Below are positions 33,766 to 46,311 of a stretch of 64,000 bases of DNA, one piece after another. The first letter of the stretch is position 1, and each line of letters opens with the position of its first letter. The position numbers were made by a program, and so were the translations under genes. A model generated the notes under the pieces. It worked only from the letters and a program-made list of their open reading frames with translations. It was not told the DNA's origin and did no database searches. This DNA comes from Pelodera strongyloides. Lineage: Eukaryota > Nematoda > Chromadorea > Rhabditida > Rhabditidae. The DNA lies in assembly GCA_036852015.1 (NCBI GenBank), contig JAANDG010000117.1:1-64000 (forward strand), read 5' to 3'.

Positions 33766-36700
33766 ATGATGAGTCAAGGTAGGTCTTTGTACCAACAAAT
33801 AAAACGAACTATCGTGTATATTAAAAATATCACAAATGTTCCGAATCTTTCAGAATGAAAAATTTGCAAATTTATCGGTCATGATCATGGAAAACTAAAA
33901 ACCCCCGATTTCGACCCATTCAAGTTATCGGGGTTTTTCGACAAATGATCGGGGTTTTTCGACAAATGATCGGGGCGAAATCGGGGTTTTTGAAAGAATC
34001 GGGGCGAAATCCGGGGTTCCCAATTATGCCCCGATTATTTGTGATCGGGGGCGAAATCGGGACGTGATCGGGCCTTTTTGTGGGGTTTTTTGGAAGAAGC
34101 GGGGCGAAATCGGGCTTTTTTTGACAAATGATCGGGGCGAAATTTTTCACTTTCCTGTGATGGACATTTCTTTTTGGAAAGGGCAACCCGAACGGACCCT
34201 AACCACAGGAAAGTGAAAACCCCGATTTCGCCCCGATCATTTGTCAGAAACCCCCGATTTCGGCCCGATTCTTTCAAAAAGCCCGATCACGTCCCGATTT
34301 CGCCCCGATCACAAGTAATCGGGACAGAGGATTTCGCCCCGATTCTTCAAAAAAAAAACCGATTTCGCCCCGATCATTCATCGAAAAACCCCGATTTCGC
34401 CCCGATTATTTCCCAAAACCCCGATTTCGCCCCGATCATTTGTCGAAAAACCCCGATTTCGCCCCGGTCACGGCCCGATTTTTTGAGGTACTTGATTGGG
34501 GTTTTTAGTTTCCCATGACGCGTCATATTAGGGCCAGTAAAATGGCCCTAAATATATGTGCCAAAATTGAATTATTTAGTATCTACGTACCTTCAGATCG
34601 CTTTATGAAGGAAGTGCGGGACCTGGAACAGGAACTAGCAACATCTCATGCTCATGCCGTAAAAGTATGTTTTTTGTCTTATCGATTCCAATCTCTGGAA
34701 AAAATGACTTCTAAATTTGCATGTTAGCAATGATATCACATTGCGTATGATAATTATTTTGCTTTACTTTTCGTTCTTTAGGGTGCGTCCGGATTGCTCT
34801 TTCCGAAAGGAAAACATGCAAATTTACCGTTAGGGTTGCATAGCCTCTTTAAATTAAATTATTTTATAGATAGAAGATGAGAACATGAAATTGAAGTCGC
34901 TATTACACGATTATAAACAAAGGTTTGTCTTTAGAAAAAAAAAAATACGGCCTCTGTAGGGATAAAATCCCTCAGGGATTATTTGTCCCTGGGGACAAAT
35001 TCCCCGTGAGTGGTGAATACGGCCTCAGTTTGAAGAGCACTATGTTTTACGAGATAGTTTTATTGGAGGAATGAGTGGTTGCTACTGACTTCTTTGTCTC
35101 CAAGTATAGCGAAAAGTTTTTGTCATTTCTAAGAACGAGAATATTTTTTTTAACTTTTCATATTAAAGGGATCGGTTCACCTCAAATAGTGTCTGTTTTT
35201 TTTCGTTTCTTTATTTTCTATGTAGGACAATTACCCTTTCTGCATTCCGGGCCGATCAATCCACCACTTTAACACCGAATATCTTCGTGGGTATTGAAAT
35301 AGAACACTGCTTTTTGTATTCCAAATTTTTATTGTCCCTTATAGAAACTAAAGAAAAAAGGCAGAATCACTTTTTTGGACTTCCCCATTTTGAATGGGTT
35401 ACTCTTATAATGATGCACTTTAGAGCTCATCACCTCGAAAAGACGATCGTGTGGTTGCAAAAGAAGTTAGAGACGGATGCGGAGCCTTACGTAGTAAGTA
35501 GATAAATCTCGAAAGCGCTTTGTGTTGTGAAGCTAGAGTTTTGTGAAGTAAGTAAATTTGAAAAAAAACTGACGCTGTTGTGGCGTAGAAGAAAGCTGCA
35601 TTTCCCAGTCAAATGTGCAGAATGGAGTTTCCAAGTATGCCGTGTGTTTTCCTTCCAAGTATCAGTTGCAAAATAGAGTGTCAATCTACCGTAATTTTGC
35701 GTAATTTAGGCACATCCGCATTATTGAAAATCCGCCATTAAAGCTAAGCATTTGTTGAATAAATGGTCCCGTGGCGATCGGTCGTAAAAAACTGCCTGTA
35801 GATATGCCCGTGTGGTGCTGAGATACGGTAATGTTGTCGTTACTTGGAGGGAAAATCGGCTATGCTTGGAAACCCCATAGGGCGCGTTCGGGATTGCGAA
35901 AAGAAAGAAAAGAAATCAAAAAAGTAGTTCGGGATGGCCGGTCGGAAATGTAAATCTTTTCCACAGTACACATAGCCCGTGGGCACAGATGCATTCAAAT
36001 TGTCTCCAAATAGTTCTGCATATCTAAATATAAGTGGTCTCTGTGCCCACGGGCTATATGTACTGTGGAAAAGAATTACATTTCCGACCGGCCATCCCGA
36101 ACTACTTTTTTGATTTCTTTTCTTTCTTTTCGCAATCCCGAACGCGCCCTTAGTTTGACATCAACCGAGAAAAGTTGATTTGTGTATAACAAAGTAGTTT
36201 TATGTTTAACTTTTTTGAAATCGTTTCAAGCCAACCTAAGCATAGTAAAGAACTGAACCAGCAACAATATGTTGTTCTCGACAGCCATAAAAGACTGCAT
36301 TTGCCTCTCGCTACAGCCACACTTGAATTACTTCACTTCGAATTTCTTATTTACGCGTATTTTCCAGTGATATACGTTGACCCTCGACATTCTTTGTTTC
36401 ACCTGTTTCCATTACAACTTCATTTAGGGTATGGCGTCAATCCAGTGCCTTAATCCTAAGGCTGAACTTGCCCGGAATGCTGCCGCTTTAGAGTTGAACA
36501 TCAGCGGTGCACGTGGTCTCCAAGAGGTCATGCGTACCAACCTTGGACCTAAGGGTACCATCAAAATGTGAGAAGACATGGTTTTTTTTTTGCTGTTCAA
36601 TGGTCTGAATATCAGCAACTAGCGCTGTTGTCTTAAAGGGAATATGTAGGCACTCAAAATGCGTAACAAAACTGCGAAACTGGGGTTTCCATAACAGACA

Positions 36701-39700
36701 GGAATTTAAGTAGGCGACTGAATATGTAAATTCTAATATTCTGATTTGTATGCAAATATGTCGCTGTTCCATGCTATGCCGATATCTGCATACATGGGTT
36801 GAAATTTGCTCCATTGAAACTGCCGTGTAAGCCAGGGTGGCAGTAAACGCGTTTAGTATGGAAAAGGTGAACTTTCAAATTCATTTTCTTTTAACTGGGG
36901 AACTTTCTTAATGAGGAACACACATTCTATTAATACGGCTTAACTTCAAAAATTGCATACATATTCCCTTTAATTGATGCCTACAATGGGAGGGCTTTTT
37001 TTTAGCCACTTCCTGCGTTGTTTCATTTATCTCTTCTAGGCTTGTTTCCGGATCTGGCGATATCAAGCTTACTAAGGATGGCAATGTTCTTCTTCACGAA
37101 ATGGTGTGTTATCAGTTATGATGCATGTTAGCGGGGGGGGGGGGGGGTCGTTGATGAGTATTTGGGTAATGCCGGATTATTTGTGATGTTTCTCAATACC
37201 TGATTGGAACACTGCTGGTGCCATTAGTTAAAACTATTTCCAGGCGATCCAACATCCGACTGCCTCACTTATTGCCAAGGCATCGACTGCCCAAGACGAT
37301 GTGACTGGTGACGGAACTACATCAACCGTTCTCCTAATTGGTGAACTCTTGAAGCACGCCGAGAGTTACGTTCTCGAGGTTTGTATTTTGAAAATCGACG
37401 TTGGGTGAGGAATCAAGAAAATACGCGCTATTACACCTTGATTGAATCAAGCTGTAATAGCGCATATTTTTGCACTGTCACCGTGGGTTGGACAATGGTA
37501 TTTGCACATATTATATTCACTTCATGATTTGTATTGTAGTCAGCCTTTTGTGATAATGTGGATGTGAGCTGGAGTAGTCTATGCTGCAACGTAGCTTCAT
37601 GATTTGTATTGTAGTCAGCCTTTTGTGATAATGTTGATGTGAGCTGGAGTAGTCTATGCTGCGTTGACCCTCGACATTCTTTGTTTCACCTGTTTCCATT
37701 ACAACTTCATTTAGGGTATGGCGTCAATCCAGTGCCTTAATCCTAAGGCTGAACTTGCCCGGAATGCTGCCGCTTTAGAGTTGAACATCAGAGGTGCACG
37801 TGGTCTCCAAGAGGTCATGCGTACCAACCTTGGACCTAAGGGTACCATCAAAATGTGAGAAGACATGGTTTTTTTTTGCTGTTCAATGGTCTGAATATCA
37901 GCAACTAGCGCTGTTGTCTTAAAGGGAATATGTAGGCACTCAAAATGCGTAACAAAACTGCGAAACTGGAGTTTCCATAACAGACAGGAATTTAAGTAGG
38001 CGGTGCGACTGAATATGTAAATTCTAATATTCTGATTTGTATGCAAATATGTCGCTGTTCCATGCTATATGCCGATATCTGCATACATGGGTTGAAATTT
38101 GCTCCATTGAAACTGCCGTGTAAGCCAGGGTGGCAGTAAACGCGTTAGTATGGAAAAGGTGAACTTTCAAATTCATTTTCTTTTAACTGGGGAACTTTCT
38201 TAATGAGGACCACACATTCTATTAATACGGCTTAACTTCAAAACTTGCATACATATTCCCTTTAATTGATGCCTACAATGGGAGGGCTTTTTTTTAGCCA
38301 CTTCCTGCGTTGTTTCATTTATCTCTTCTAGGCTTGTTTCCGGATCTGGCGACATCAAGCTTACTAAGGATGGCAATGTTCTTCTTCACGAAATGGTGTG
38401 TTATCAGTTATGATGCATGTTAGCGGGGGGGGGGGGGGGTCTTGATGATATTTGGGTAATGCCGGGATTATTTGTGATGTTTCTCAATACCTGATTGGAA
38501 CACTGCTGGTGCCATTAGTTAAAACTATTTCCAGGCGATCCAACATCCGACTGCCTCACTTATTGCCAAGGCATCGACTGCCCAAGACGATGTGACTGGT
38601 GACGGAACTACATCAACCGTTCTCCTAATTGGTGAACTCTTGAAGCACGCCGAGAGTTACGTTCTCGAGGTTTGTATTTTGAAAATCGACGTTGGGTGAG
38701 GAATCAAGAAAATACGCGCTATTACACCTTGATTGAATCAAGCTGTAATAGCGCATATTTTTGCACTGTCACCGTGGGTTGGACAATGGTATTTGCACAT
38801 ATTATATTCACTTCATGATTTGTATTGTAGTCAGCCTTTTGTGATAATGTGGATGTGAGCTGGAGTAGTCTATGCTGCAACGTAGCTTCATGATTTGTAT
38901 TGTAGTCAGCCTTTTGTGATAATGTTGATGTGAGCTGGAGTAGTCTATGCTGCGTTGACCCTCGACATTCTTTGTTTCACCTGTTTCCATTACAACTTCA
39001 TTTAGGGTATGGCGTCAAATCCAGGCCTTAACCTAAGAACCTTGGGGGATGCTGCCGCTTTAGAGTTGAACATCAGAGGTGCACGTGGTCTCCAAGAGGT
39101 CATGCGTACCAACCTTGGACCTAAGGGTACCATCAAAATGTGAGAAGACATGGGTTTTTTTTGCTGTTCAATGGTCTGAATATCAGCAACTAGCGCTGTT
39201 GTCTTAAAGGGAATATGTAGGCAATCAAAATGCGTACAAAACTGCGAAACTGGAGTTTCCATACAGACAGGAATTTAAGTAGCGACTGAATAGTAAATTC
39301 TAATATTCTGATTTGTATGCAAATATGTCGCTGTTCCATGCTATGCCGGGTATTGGCGAAGCCGAAAGGCGACTTCTAGGGCGTAAGGGCATATGACAAC
39401 GCGGTGTAGTCTGTACTGGAAACGTAAAAAAAAACGCCAATTGCAGGATGTCCATCCTAGACTTATTACCGAAGGATTTGAGTGGGCAAACGTGAAGACA
39501 TTGGAACTTTTGGAAAATTTCAAGGTAAGTTGTAGCACTGTCTCCGAACTTTATTGGTGAATTAATACTTTTTCCTTTTCCTGTATTGGTGAATGAATAG
39601 AGATTTCTTTGTTCTAGGGATTGTTTCATTTTACGCATGCTTGGCAGGTAAGTGCGATGTTGCAGGCGTTCAAAAACGTTTTCTGAAGTAGAACCAAAAA

Positions 39701-42700
39701 AAAAACTTATCGATTCACTTTGCATGTATTTAGGTTGCCGTTGATATCAACAAAGAAACGTTGATTAAAGTGGCTCAGACCTCGCTGAGAACTAAACTCC
39801 ACCACAAATTGGCCGGCCGCGTCGCCGAGTGTGTGGTTGATGCCGTTATGTGCATTCGCACGGAGGGACAGCCTCCAGATTTGCATATGGTTGAGATCCA
39901 AGAGATGATGCACGAGTGTGATATGGTAAGATTTTCCTGATGGGCATAATGTATGCGTAGCGTCGTGCCAGAGGCGCAGAGGAAGTTTCATGTCGTAAAA
40001 TTGCAAGATAACCGTTGCACATGTCTATCATGTTCATCAGTTTATTTACACGGTGGGTTCGTGTTCTGTCTTGTTTTGCAAATGTGCTTATTTTCCCCAG
40101 GACACAGATTGGTGCGTGGGCTCGTCATGGATCACGGAGCCAGACACCCCGACATGGCCAAACATGTTGAGAATGCCTACATCCTGACATGCAATGTATC
40201 ACTGGAATATGAGAAGACGTGAGATTTTTTAATATTTTGTTCCCTTTGAACAATCTGCGTTGTTATATACCGATAGCTAAGCTAACAGAAATTATTGGTT
40301 ATTATGGATACTTACCTAACCTCATTTTAGAGGTCACACAAGTTGTGAAAATGTGCTATTTTTTACAGTGAGGTGAACTCTGGTCTCTTCTACAAGACGG
40401 CCGCCGAGCGAGAGAAGTTGTTGGCTGCTGAGAGAGAGTTTATCACTCGCCGAGTACATCGCATTATTGAGCTGAAGAAACAGGTAGCAATTTGGGCTTT
40501 TTTTAGTATTTTGAGTGAAGCTTACAGTACAGGTTTAGGAGGATTATATTATAAAATGTCTAGTTGTTTTTTTGCTCTCCCTTATACTCTGGAGTAGGTA
40601 ATGTGTTGAATTTTCTAAAAAAAAAAAGGGGGGGGGGGGGGAAGGGGTGGGAGGGGGATTCATGGTTTGGTTTCACGAACTCTAATTTGTGGTTGTGATT
40701 GTTTTTCCTCAGGTTTGCGATTCCGAGCCCGACCCGAAGAAGAGAAAAGGCTTCGTTGTAATCAATCAGAAGGTATGTGTTCGCTTGCTTGTTGTAACCC
40801 ATTTTTATGCATATTTCATTGTTTGGACTTTGACGAGAGAAGTTTTTAGTGGTGCTACTACATTCTTGAATTCTTCTTAATATTAGTTGCTAATGGTTTT
40901 CCTATCTTCTTCTTCAGTTGCGCTGCCGATGAAGTAACCTAGCTCGTAGTCGATTTTTGTTTATTTTGGTTTGACAGTACTTTGCATTGATTTCTGTAAG
41001 TAAATGTATGGTATTTAATTGTGATGATTGTCAGTAGTCCTTCGGGAAGAGGAGAAATTAGGTTGACCTTTAAATTTTTTTAACAAATATATTTCTGACG
41101 TCGAAGTTATTACCGTATTTCTGCATGAAACTTGCATATATAGTATGAAAACAAATATTCTCGTGTAGTTCCAAAATGCTGTAAATTTTCACCATACTTG
41201 GAAACCCCATAATTGTTTGTGTTACTTTGCAAAAATTTCCAAATTGTTTAGGGAATCGACCTACCGTCACTCGATCTCTTGGCTTCTGCTGGAATCGTCG
41301 CTTTGCGCCGTGCCAACCGAAGAAATATGGAGAGATTGCAGCTTGCTGTTGGAGGAAGGGTTGGTTTTACTACGTTAAGGTACGGTGCAAGGCGTTTATG
41401 AACCTACTTTGTTCCTATTTCATTGTTTCTTGTACTGATTTACTGGCTCCCAGAGCTGCGTGTATTCGTGTGCTTGATATTACGCAACTATACTAAAGTT
41501 GAAAATGAAAGCTCGACTAGCGATCACCCATGGTGTTTTTTCGGTGCAAACACTGTCGGACACCAAGACAACGATTTTTAGAAGCTTATACGGTATGGTG
41601 ATTTCGCCGCGCACTTTTCGTCAGTTTTATATTTTTTTGTTTAGGCCGTGAACAGTGTCGAAGATCTGTGCCCTGAAGTACTCGGATACGCTGGACTTGT
41701 TTATGAGCACATTCTGGTATGTAGCTTCACTCGACCTTTTTCTAGTTATTTGTGTTGTGCGGGTTAATGCATATATTCTCCATTGTCAACGAAGATTGAG
41801 CGAGTGAGTCTATCATGGCACAAAAAGAACACGGATGACTACATTTTTCCATATGTATTCCCATGTATTTATATGCAAATATCTGCATAGAACGCAACAT
41901 AGTCCAATAGAGACAACAATTTGTATGCAATAAATGAGAATTCAGTTACCCAACATGGGTTCACCCCACGCCTGATATACCGCTTTAGTAACATTTTAGG
42001 GTGAGGAGAAGTACACATTTGTGGAGAATTTGCGTCACCCGAAGTCGGTCACCATTCTGATCAAGGGACCGGACAGACACACAATTGTGCAAATCAAGGA
42101 CGCCATCCATGATGGTCTGAGAGCTGTGTACGACACGATTCAGGATAGTAAGTGTTTGAATTTTTTGCGTTCTCTTTTCCTTGTGTTTTACAGCTTTATT
42201 CCTTTTGTTTGTTCTTTTAGTGAGTAGGTTATTGATACATACATCGAAACATACGCAATCAAAAGGATCTTATATATTTTTTATCATTAACACATCATGT
42301 ATATACACGCTTTTTACAAATTGTTTAATGGCTTTCGGGTCTCCTGATCTGGTGAATCTGAAATTTAAAATTATTATTTATATATTCCTTTCAGTGTACT
42401 TTGTGCCGGGATCTGGATCATTTGAGGTGGCAGCCCAGGTGACGCACAAGGAACAGATAAAGGACCTCAAGGGACGTGCTCAGCGTAGAGCCAATGTGAG
42501 CAGTAGTTTTCTGATTTGTCGCGTAATACTTTCTTGATTAACGGTGTTTCAAAGTAGCTGAAAATTTGCCGTATTTTGAAACTACACGAGTATTTTTTTA
42601 CTTCTTCATATTATATATGCAGTGCAGGTTTCGTATAGAAATACGGTAGTATTGTCAGAATCACACCGTTTTTTTGGGATACTTTGAAACCCCGTAACCA

Positions 42701-45700
42701 AATTGTCCATTATCAGAGTTCTCCGCAGAGTTATTTTGTGCTATGCAGAAAATTGATTGTTATGTAGCAAGAAGGCCACTGATTTTGATTCACACTTACT
42801 GAGAACCAAAAGAAAATTTTTAACAGATTTAATGTTATGTCCCTTTGCGATGCGTTGCACCCAATATATACATGGGAAACCAAAAACCCCGATATGGCCC
42901 CGATCACGTCCCTCAAAAAATCGGGCCGTGATCGGGGTCATATCGGGGTTTTCTGGAAAAAATCGGGGTCATATCGGGGTTTTATTGGGAACTGTTCCCG
43001 ATATGACCCCGATTATTCGTGATCGGGCTTTTTGCGGGACGTGATTTTTGGAAGAATCGGGGCCATATCGGGGTTTTTTTCCAAAATTATCGGGGCCATA
43101 TCGGGGTTTCCACTTTCCTGTGTACCTCAATTTGTTCGTTAGCCCCACACAGGAAAGTGGAAACCCCGATATGGCCCGATTATTTTGGAAAAAAACCCGA
43201 TATGGCCCCGATTCTACCAAAAAACCCCGATATGACCCCGATCACGTCCCGCAAAAAGCCCGATCACTAATAATCGGGGCCATATCGGGAACAGTTCCCA
43301 ATATAACCCCGATTATTTCAAGAAAAAAAACCGATATGGCTCCGATTATTCGTCCAAAAACCCCGATATGGCCCCGATAATTTCCAAAAAAAAAACCCGA
43401 TATGACCCCGATTTTTTTTTCCAGAAAACCCCGATTTGGCCCCGATCACGGCCCGGTTTTTTGAGGGACGTGATCGGGGCCATATCGGGGTTTTTGGTTT
43501 CCCATGTAACCACAAATGCATAGCGCGCATATAAACACTACAGTAGACCCAGGTGTAGGTAGCACTGACCTTAGCTTGAATAAACCTGTAAGCAATAAAA
43601 TAAAGCCACAGACGCAGTCCATAACGTTAATTTGAATATGTTTGGTTAAATAACTAATAAATTGTTTTCCGGTGTATTTTGTGGATATCCGCTTTGTTCA
43701 GGTTCAGGGGATTCTAACAAAGGTTTATAAAAAAACTAAGAATTTGTAATACTCATTCGTTTTTTATTTCAGTTGCTCAAAACTGCGGAACATAATAACG
43801 CGCAGAAGCAGGATCAATTGGAATCAATGGTAGGGAATTCTAAACGAAATGTTGTCTCAGTTATTACTGTATGTACTCTATTTCCTTAGCAACGCGTCTT
43901 TCGCTAATAGCTGGCAAAGACGCCGCGCACCTTACCTGATATTTCATGCTGTCACGAAATACTCTTAGTTGCCATTGTGGTGCCGAAATAATACACTTCC
44001 GGAGTACGTGTGCTGTCGGAATACTATTATATAATAAGCATTCTCAATATTCACCTGCATATACAGTAATTAATAAACTTCAGGAAAAAGAATTGCTTCG
44101 TCAAACAGAGGAGATTATTGAAAAGAATGAGTCGATTTCTCGACTTACACAAGCGATAATGGCATTGAAGAAGAAGATTGCAGGCGATCAAATGTTAGTT
44201 TTTAATTATTAGCTTCTGATATCTTATTATATAAAGGAGAAGAGTTTACTTTTTTGTTTGTGTGAACATAACGAAATCCTTTCATAAAGAAAATTTTCTA
44301 TTCACAATCGAAATAGAACATACAAAATCTTTGCCGCTGGCGGATTCGAACCCACAGCAGCACACAATCTCTCGATTCACAGTCCAACGCTCTACCTGAA
44401 CGGCTGGTTAAAGGCTAAGGCCCACGAACCAAAAGTTTTTCCGCATTGCTGAAACGTGCCATCGAAGTTCATTTAGTATGCTACCACATCTCGGAAATAT
44501 CATATGTACTATATACTCTGCTCGTTTTATTATATAAAAGAGTAAGTGTAGCGTAATTTGCATACGGATGTGCGTTACGGTAATGCAAATTTTGTGTTCG
44601 GGTATAAAAAGAGTGTCGCAGCTCAATATCAAAGTATGCATATGCAATCGTTTCCTATTATGTGAATTTCTTATGATACGTTTGAACCTTTGTATATAAG
44701 TGTGCCCATGCTAAACCAATCATATTTCCATGTAAGTTGCCTCAGGCAGCGTGAGCCGACTGGTTGTATATAGTACAGAAAAAGCTATTGCATCATATTT
44801 CCTTATTGTGTGCGTCCCGAGTGCATGTGCTCTTTTTGTCTGTTCTTATATCTGTCTGGATATGCAGTCGGGAGGCACGATAAGAAAATAAGGGCAAAAA
44901 TGCTTCTTCTCTACTATGTACTACATACTCTGTGAGGAAAGGTAAGGAAAACATCCTTCCTTGAAAAGCTTGGCAATTGTGAAGCGAGTCCAAACTCTAT
45001 TTGTATATAGTATAATAAACACACTTTCGACAAACTATGAACAAATAATACATATAGGTGAAATCGGTGGGCGTGCACCTTGACTTAAAAAATGGCCTAC
45101 ATATAAAGTCTTTTAATCCGTTTAGTTGCGGAATGTGCAATTCAAGTTCGTATAACGACGATGACTGTTTGTGCGCTTATCGGGAGGATTATCAGGAGGT
45201 ACTGTATTTTATTGAGTTGTTTTTCAAATGGGAAGTCGTTGGTGGTGTGTCATTGTCTACGTTCCGTATAGAGCCTCTATGAGGGTAGCTGTTTCATGCC
45301 CCATGTAGTGATAGCTAGTAATCCACAGTTCAACACAAAATATTCCTTCTTCGTTTAGTGAAGCAGAAGACTAGACTACATACGTTGTGAATTGAGAATC
45401 ACTAATATATTGATGAGCAAAAGACATTAGAATCCTCTGGTATTCTTTGGCCTGAGAAATCTTCTAATCTGATCTGTGTTATGTTCATAATATTTTCACG
45501 TTCACAAGAACACGAAATAATGTGTTGTATTGTTATTTTATGCTGATATGAGGATTTTCAGTCTAAAGATTATGTTGCGGTTAACAATTGTGAATCACTA
45601 ATATATTGATGAGCAAAAGACATTAGAATCCTCTGGGATTCTTTGGCCCGGTTCCATTCCACCTATACTTTATCTGTGAAATGGGGTTATGCTAGGAAAA

Positions 45701-46043
45701 TTGGACGATCATTGCTTTGGTGAAAAGTATAGGTATTAAGGGTATGTGTTATGTCTACTATACCTAATCATAAGCCCAAACCTTCATAGTCTCACGGTTC
45801 CATTCCATCTATACTTTATCTATGAAATGGGGTTATGCTAGGAAAATTGGACGATCATTGCTTTGGTGAAAAGTATACCTCTGGGAAATTGTTCGTAAAA
45901 CCCCATGTTGATGAGACCGATGAGATTATATTATTGAGTTTTCATGTATTGATTTTTAAACGTCGTTTTTTTAGATTAACGAATCTGTCGAGGGCTTGGA
46001 CGACGAGAGAATGGACCGAACGCCCAGAGGTCTTCCGGAATAA
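33766..46043 (+). CDS. Coiled-coil protein, gene interrupted by an 8.3-kb intron
   Basis: Exons 33766-33778, 34597-34664, 34870-34922, 35226-35290, 35345-35493, 43773-43829, 44084-44193, 45126-45198 and 45975-46043 join in phase from ATG to TAA. The product is about 200 residues, mostly charged helices with heptad-like spacing ([37 protein letters not shown]), then a Cys-rich stretch [11 protein letters not shown] and an acidic tail. No family recognised. Exon 35226-35290 is the least certain. The intron 35494-43772 holds a partial CCT6 gene and palindromic array 3. Confidence 0.5.
33886..34517. repeat. Palindromic motif array 2 (CGAAATCGGGG type)
   Basis: Outer ends CATGG(G)AAA(A)CT; two arms meet head to head at CACTTTCCTGTG and ACAGGAAAGTG near 34150-34205. 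Inner motif as in array 1. Sits in the first intron of the coiled-coil gene. Confidence 0.75.
35880..36149. mobile_element. GGGCGCGTTCGGG-type palindromic MITE
   Basis: Near-perfect palindrome: GGGCGCGTTCGGGATTGCG and long matching arms including TAGTTCGGGATGGCCGGTCGG. Related by its termini to the PIF/Harbinger-like elements. In the large intron of the coiled-coil gene. Confidence 0.7.
36633..36973. mobile_element. TTAA-flanked MITE (GGGAATATGTAGGC family), copy A
   Basis: TTAAAGGGAATATGTAGG..CATATTCCCTTTAA inside intron 1 of CCT6; duplicated with the host at 37919-38265. A related internally deleted copy starts at about 47322. Confidence 0.65.
37919..38265. mobile_element. TTAA-flanked MITE, copy B
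   Basis: Same element as 36633-36973, carried along by the CCT6 tandem repeat. Confidence 0.65.
42871..43506. repeat. Palindromic motif array 3 (CCATATCGGGG type)
   Basis: Outer ends CATGGGAAACC and complement; two arms meet at CACTTTCCTGTG and CACAGGAAAGTG near 43115-43160, as in array 2. The inner motif is GGGGCCATATCGGGG or GGGGTCATATCGGGG throughout, never the CGAAATC form of arrays 1 and 2. It lies where the missing CCT6 exons would be expected. Confidence 0.75.
44333..44404 (-). tRNA. tRNA-like sequence, GTG (His) anticodon position
   Basis: Minus strand: the acceptor GCCGTT pairs with AGCGGC, the B box GGTTCGAATCC is exact, and the loop CTGTGAA gives GTG. The variable region is long and the T stem has two mismatches. 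The variable arm recalls the nematode V-arm (nev) tRNAs, but a pseudogene is equally possible. Confidence 0.4.
44524..44763 (+). mobile_element. Short Helitron-like element, copy 2
   Basis: TTATTATATAAAAGAG start (the TC is degraded), GC hairpin, CTGG end before T. In an intron of the coiled-coil gene. Confidence 0.5.
45385..45880. repeat. Two interleaved direct repeats
   Basis: A block with GAATCACTAATATATTGATGAGC occurs at about 45390 and 45590; a block with GGTTCCATTCCA and TTGGACGATCATTGC occurs at about 45650 and 45797. All are in the last intron of the coiled-coil gene. Confidence 0.7.
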
Positions 46044-46076
46044 ATTATCACGAGTCAAATCATTGTAGGATTACTA

Positions 46077-46311
46077 TCTTATTATATAAAAGAGTAACTG
46101 TAGCCTAATTTGCATACCGATGTGCGTTACGAAATGCAAATTTTCATGTTCGGGTATAAAAAGACTGTCGCAGCTATAGAATTATGCATATGCAATTGTT
46201 TCCTATTATGTGAATTTCTTATGATACGTTTGAAACTTTGTGTATGAGTATGCCCATGCTAAACCAATCATATTTCCATGTAAGTCGCCTCAGGCGGCGC
46301 GAGCCGACTGG
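46077..46311 (+). mobile_element. Short Helitron-like element, copy 3 (first of a tandem pair)
   Basis: Preceded by A, begins TCTTATTATATAAAAG, hairpin CGCCTCAGGCGGCG near the 3' end, ends CTGG. The next copy starts at the very next base. Confidence 0.65.

Larger units (their letters stand above)
36378..39345 (+). repeat. Tandem repeat of CCT6 exons, unit about 1.29 kb
   Basis: Copy A 36378-37663 and copy B 37664-38954 are nearly identical and each contain exons 1-3. Copy C (38955-39345) is partial, holds only exon 1 with several indels, and runs straight into the sequence before exon 4. Each full copy ends with a 74-base dimer (about 37525-37663 and 38816-38954). The near-identity points to a very recent duplication or to an assembly artefact from two haplotypes. 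Confidence 0.8.
36431..42495 (+). pseudogene. CCT6: CCT6 (TCP-1 chaperonin zeta) gene, C-terminal third missing
   Basis: Subunit of the cytosolic CCT/TRiC folding chamber. Exons 36431-36567, 37040-37104, 37244-37379, 39447-39524, 39734-39925, 40101-40218, 40369-40483, 40713-40772, 41252-41359, 41645-41716, 42000-42147 and 42395-42484 or 42495. Group II chaperonin marks are clear: TNLGPKGT, the ATPase motif [28 protein letters not shown] and [16 protein letters not shown]. It stops after KGRAQ, about residue 385 of a family length near 530; the following ADAL and C-terminal ATPase region is absent before array 3. Exon 40101-40218 needs one extra base to keep frame. Exons 1-3 are present twice, exon 1 a third time. 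It lies in an intron of the coiled-coil gene, same strand. Confidence 0.8.

Noticed and set aside
37517..38990. Two identical 60-codon minus-strand frames
   Set aside because: Shadow of the 74-base dimer repeated with the CCT6 tandem copies.
41360..41379. Donor at 41380 for CCT6 exon 9
   Set aside because: It brings the next exon out of frame; the donor at 41360 joins in phase to AVNSVEDL.
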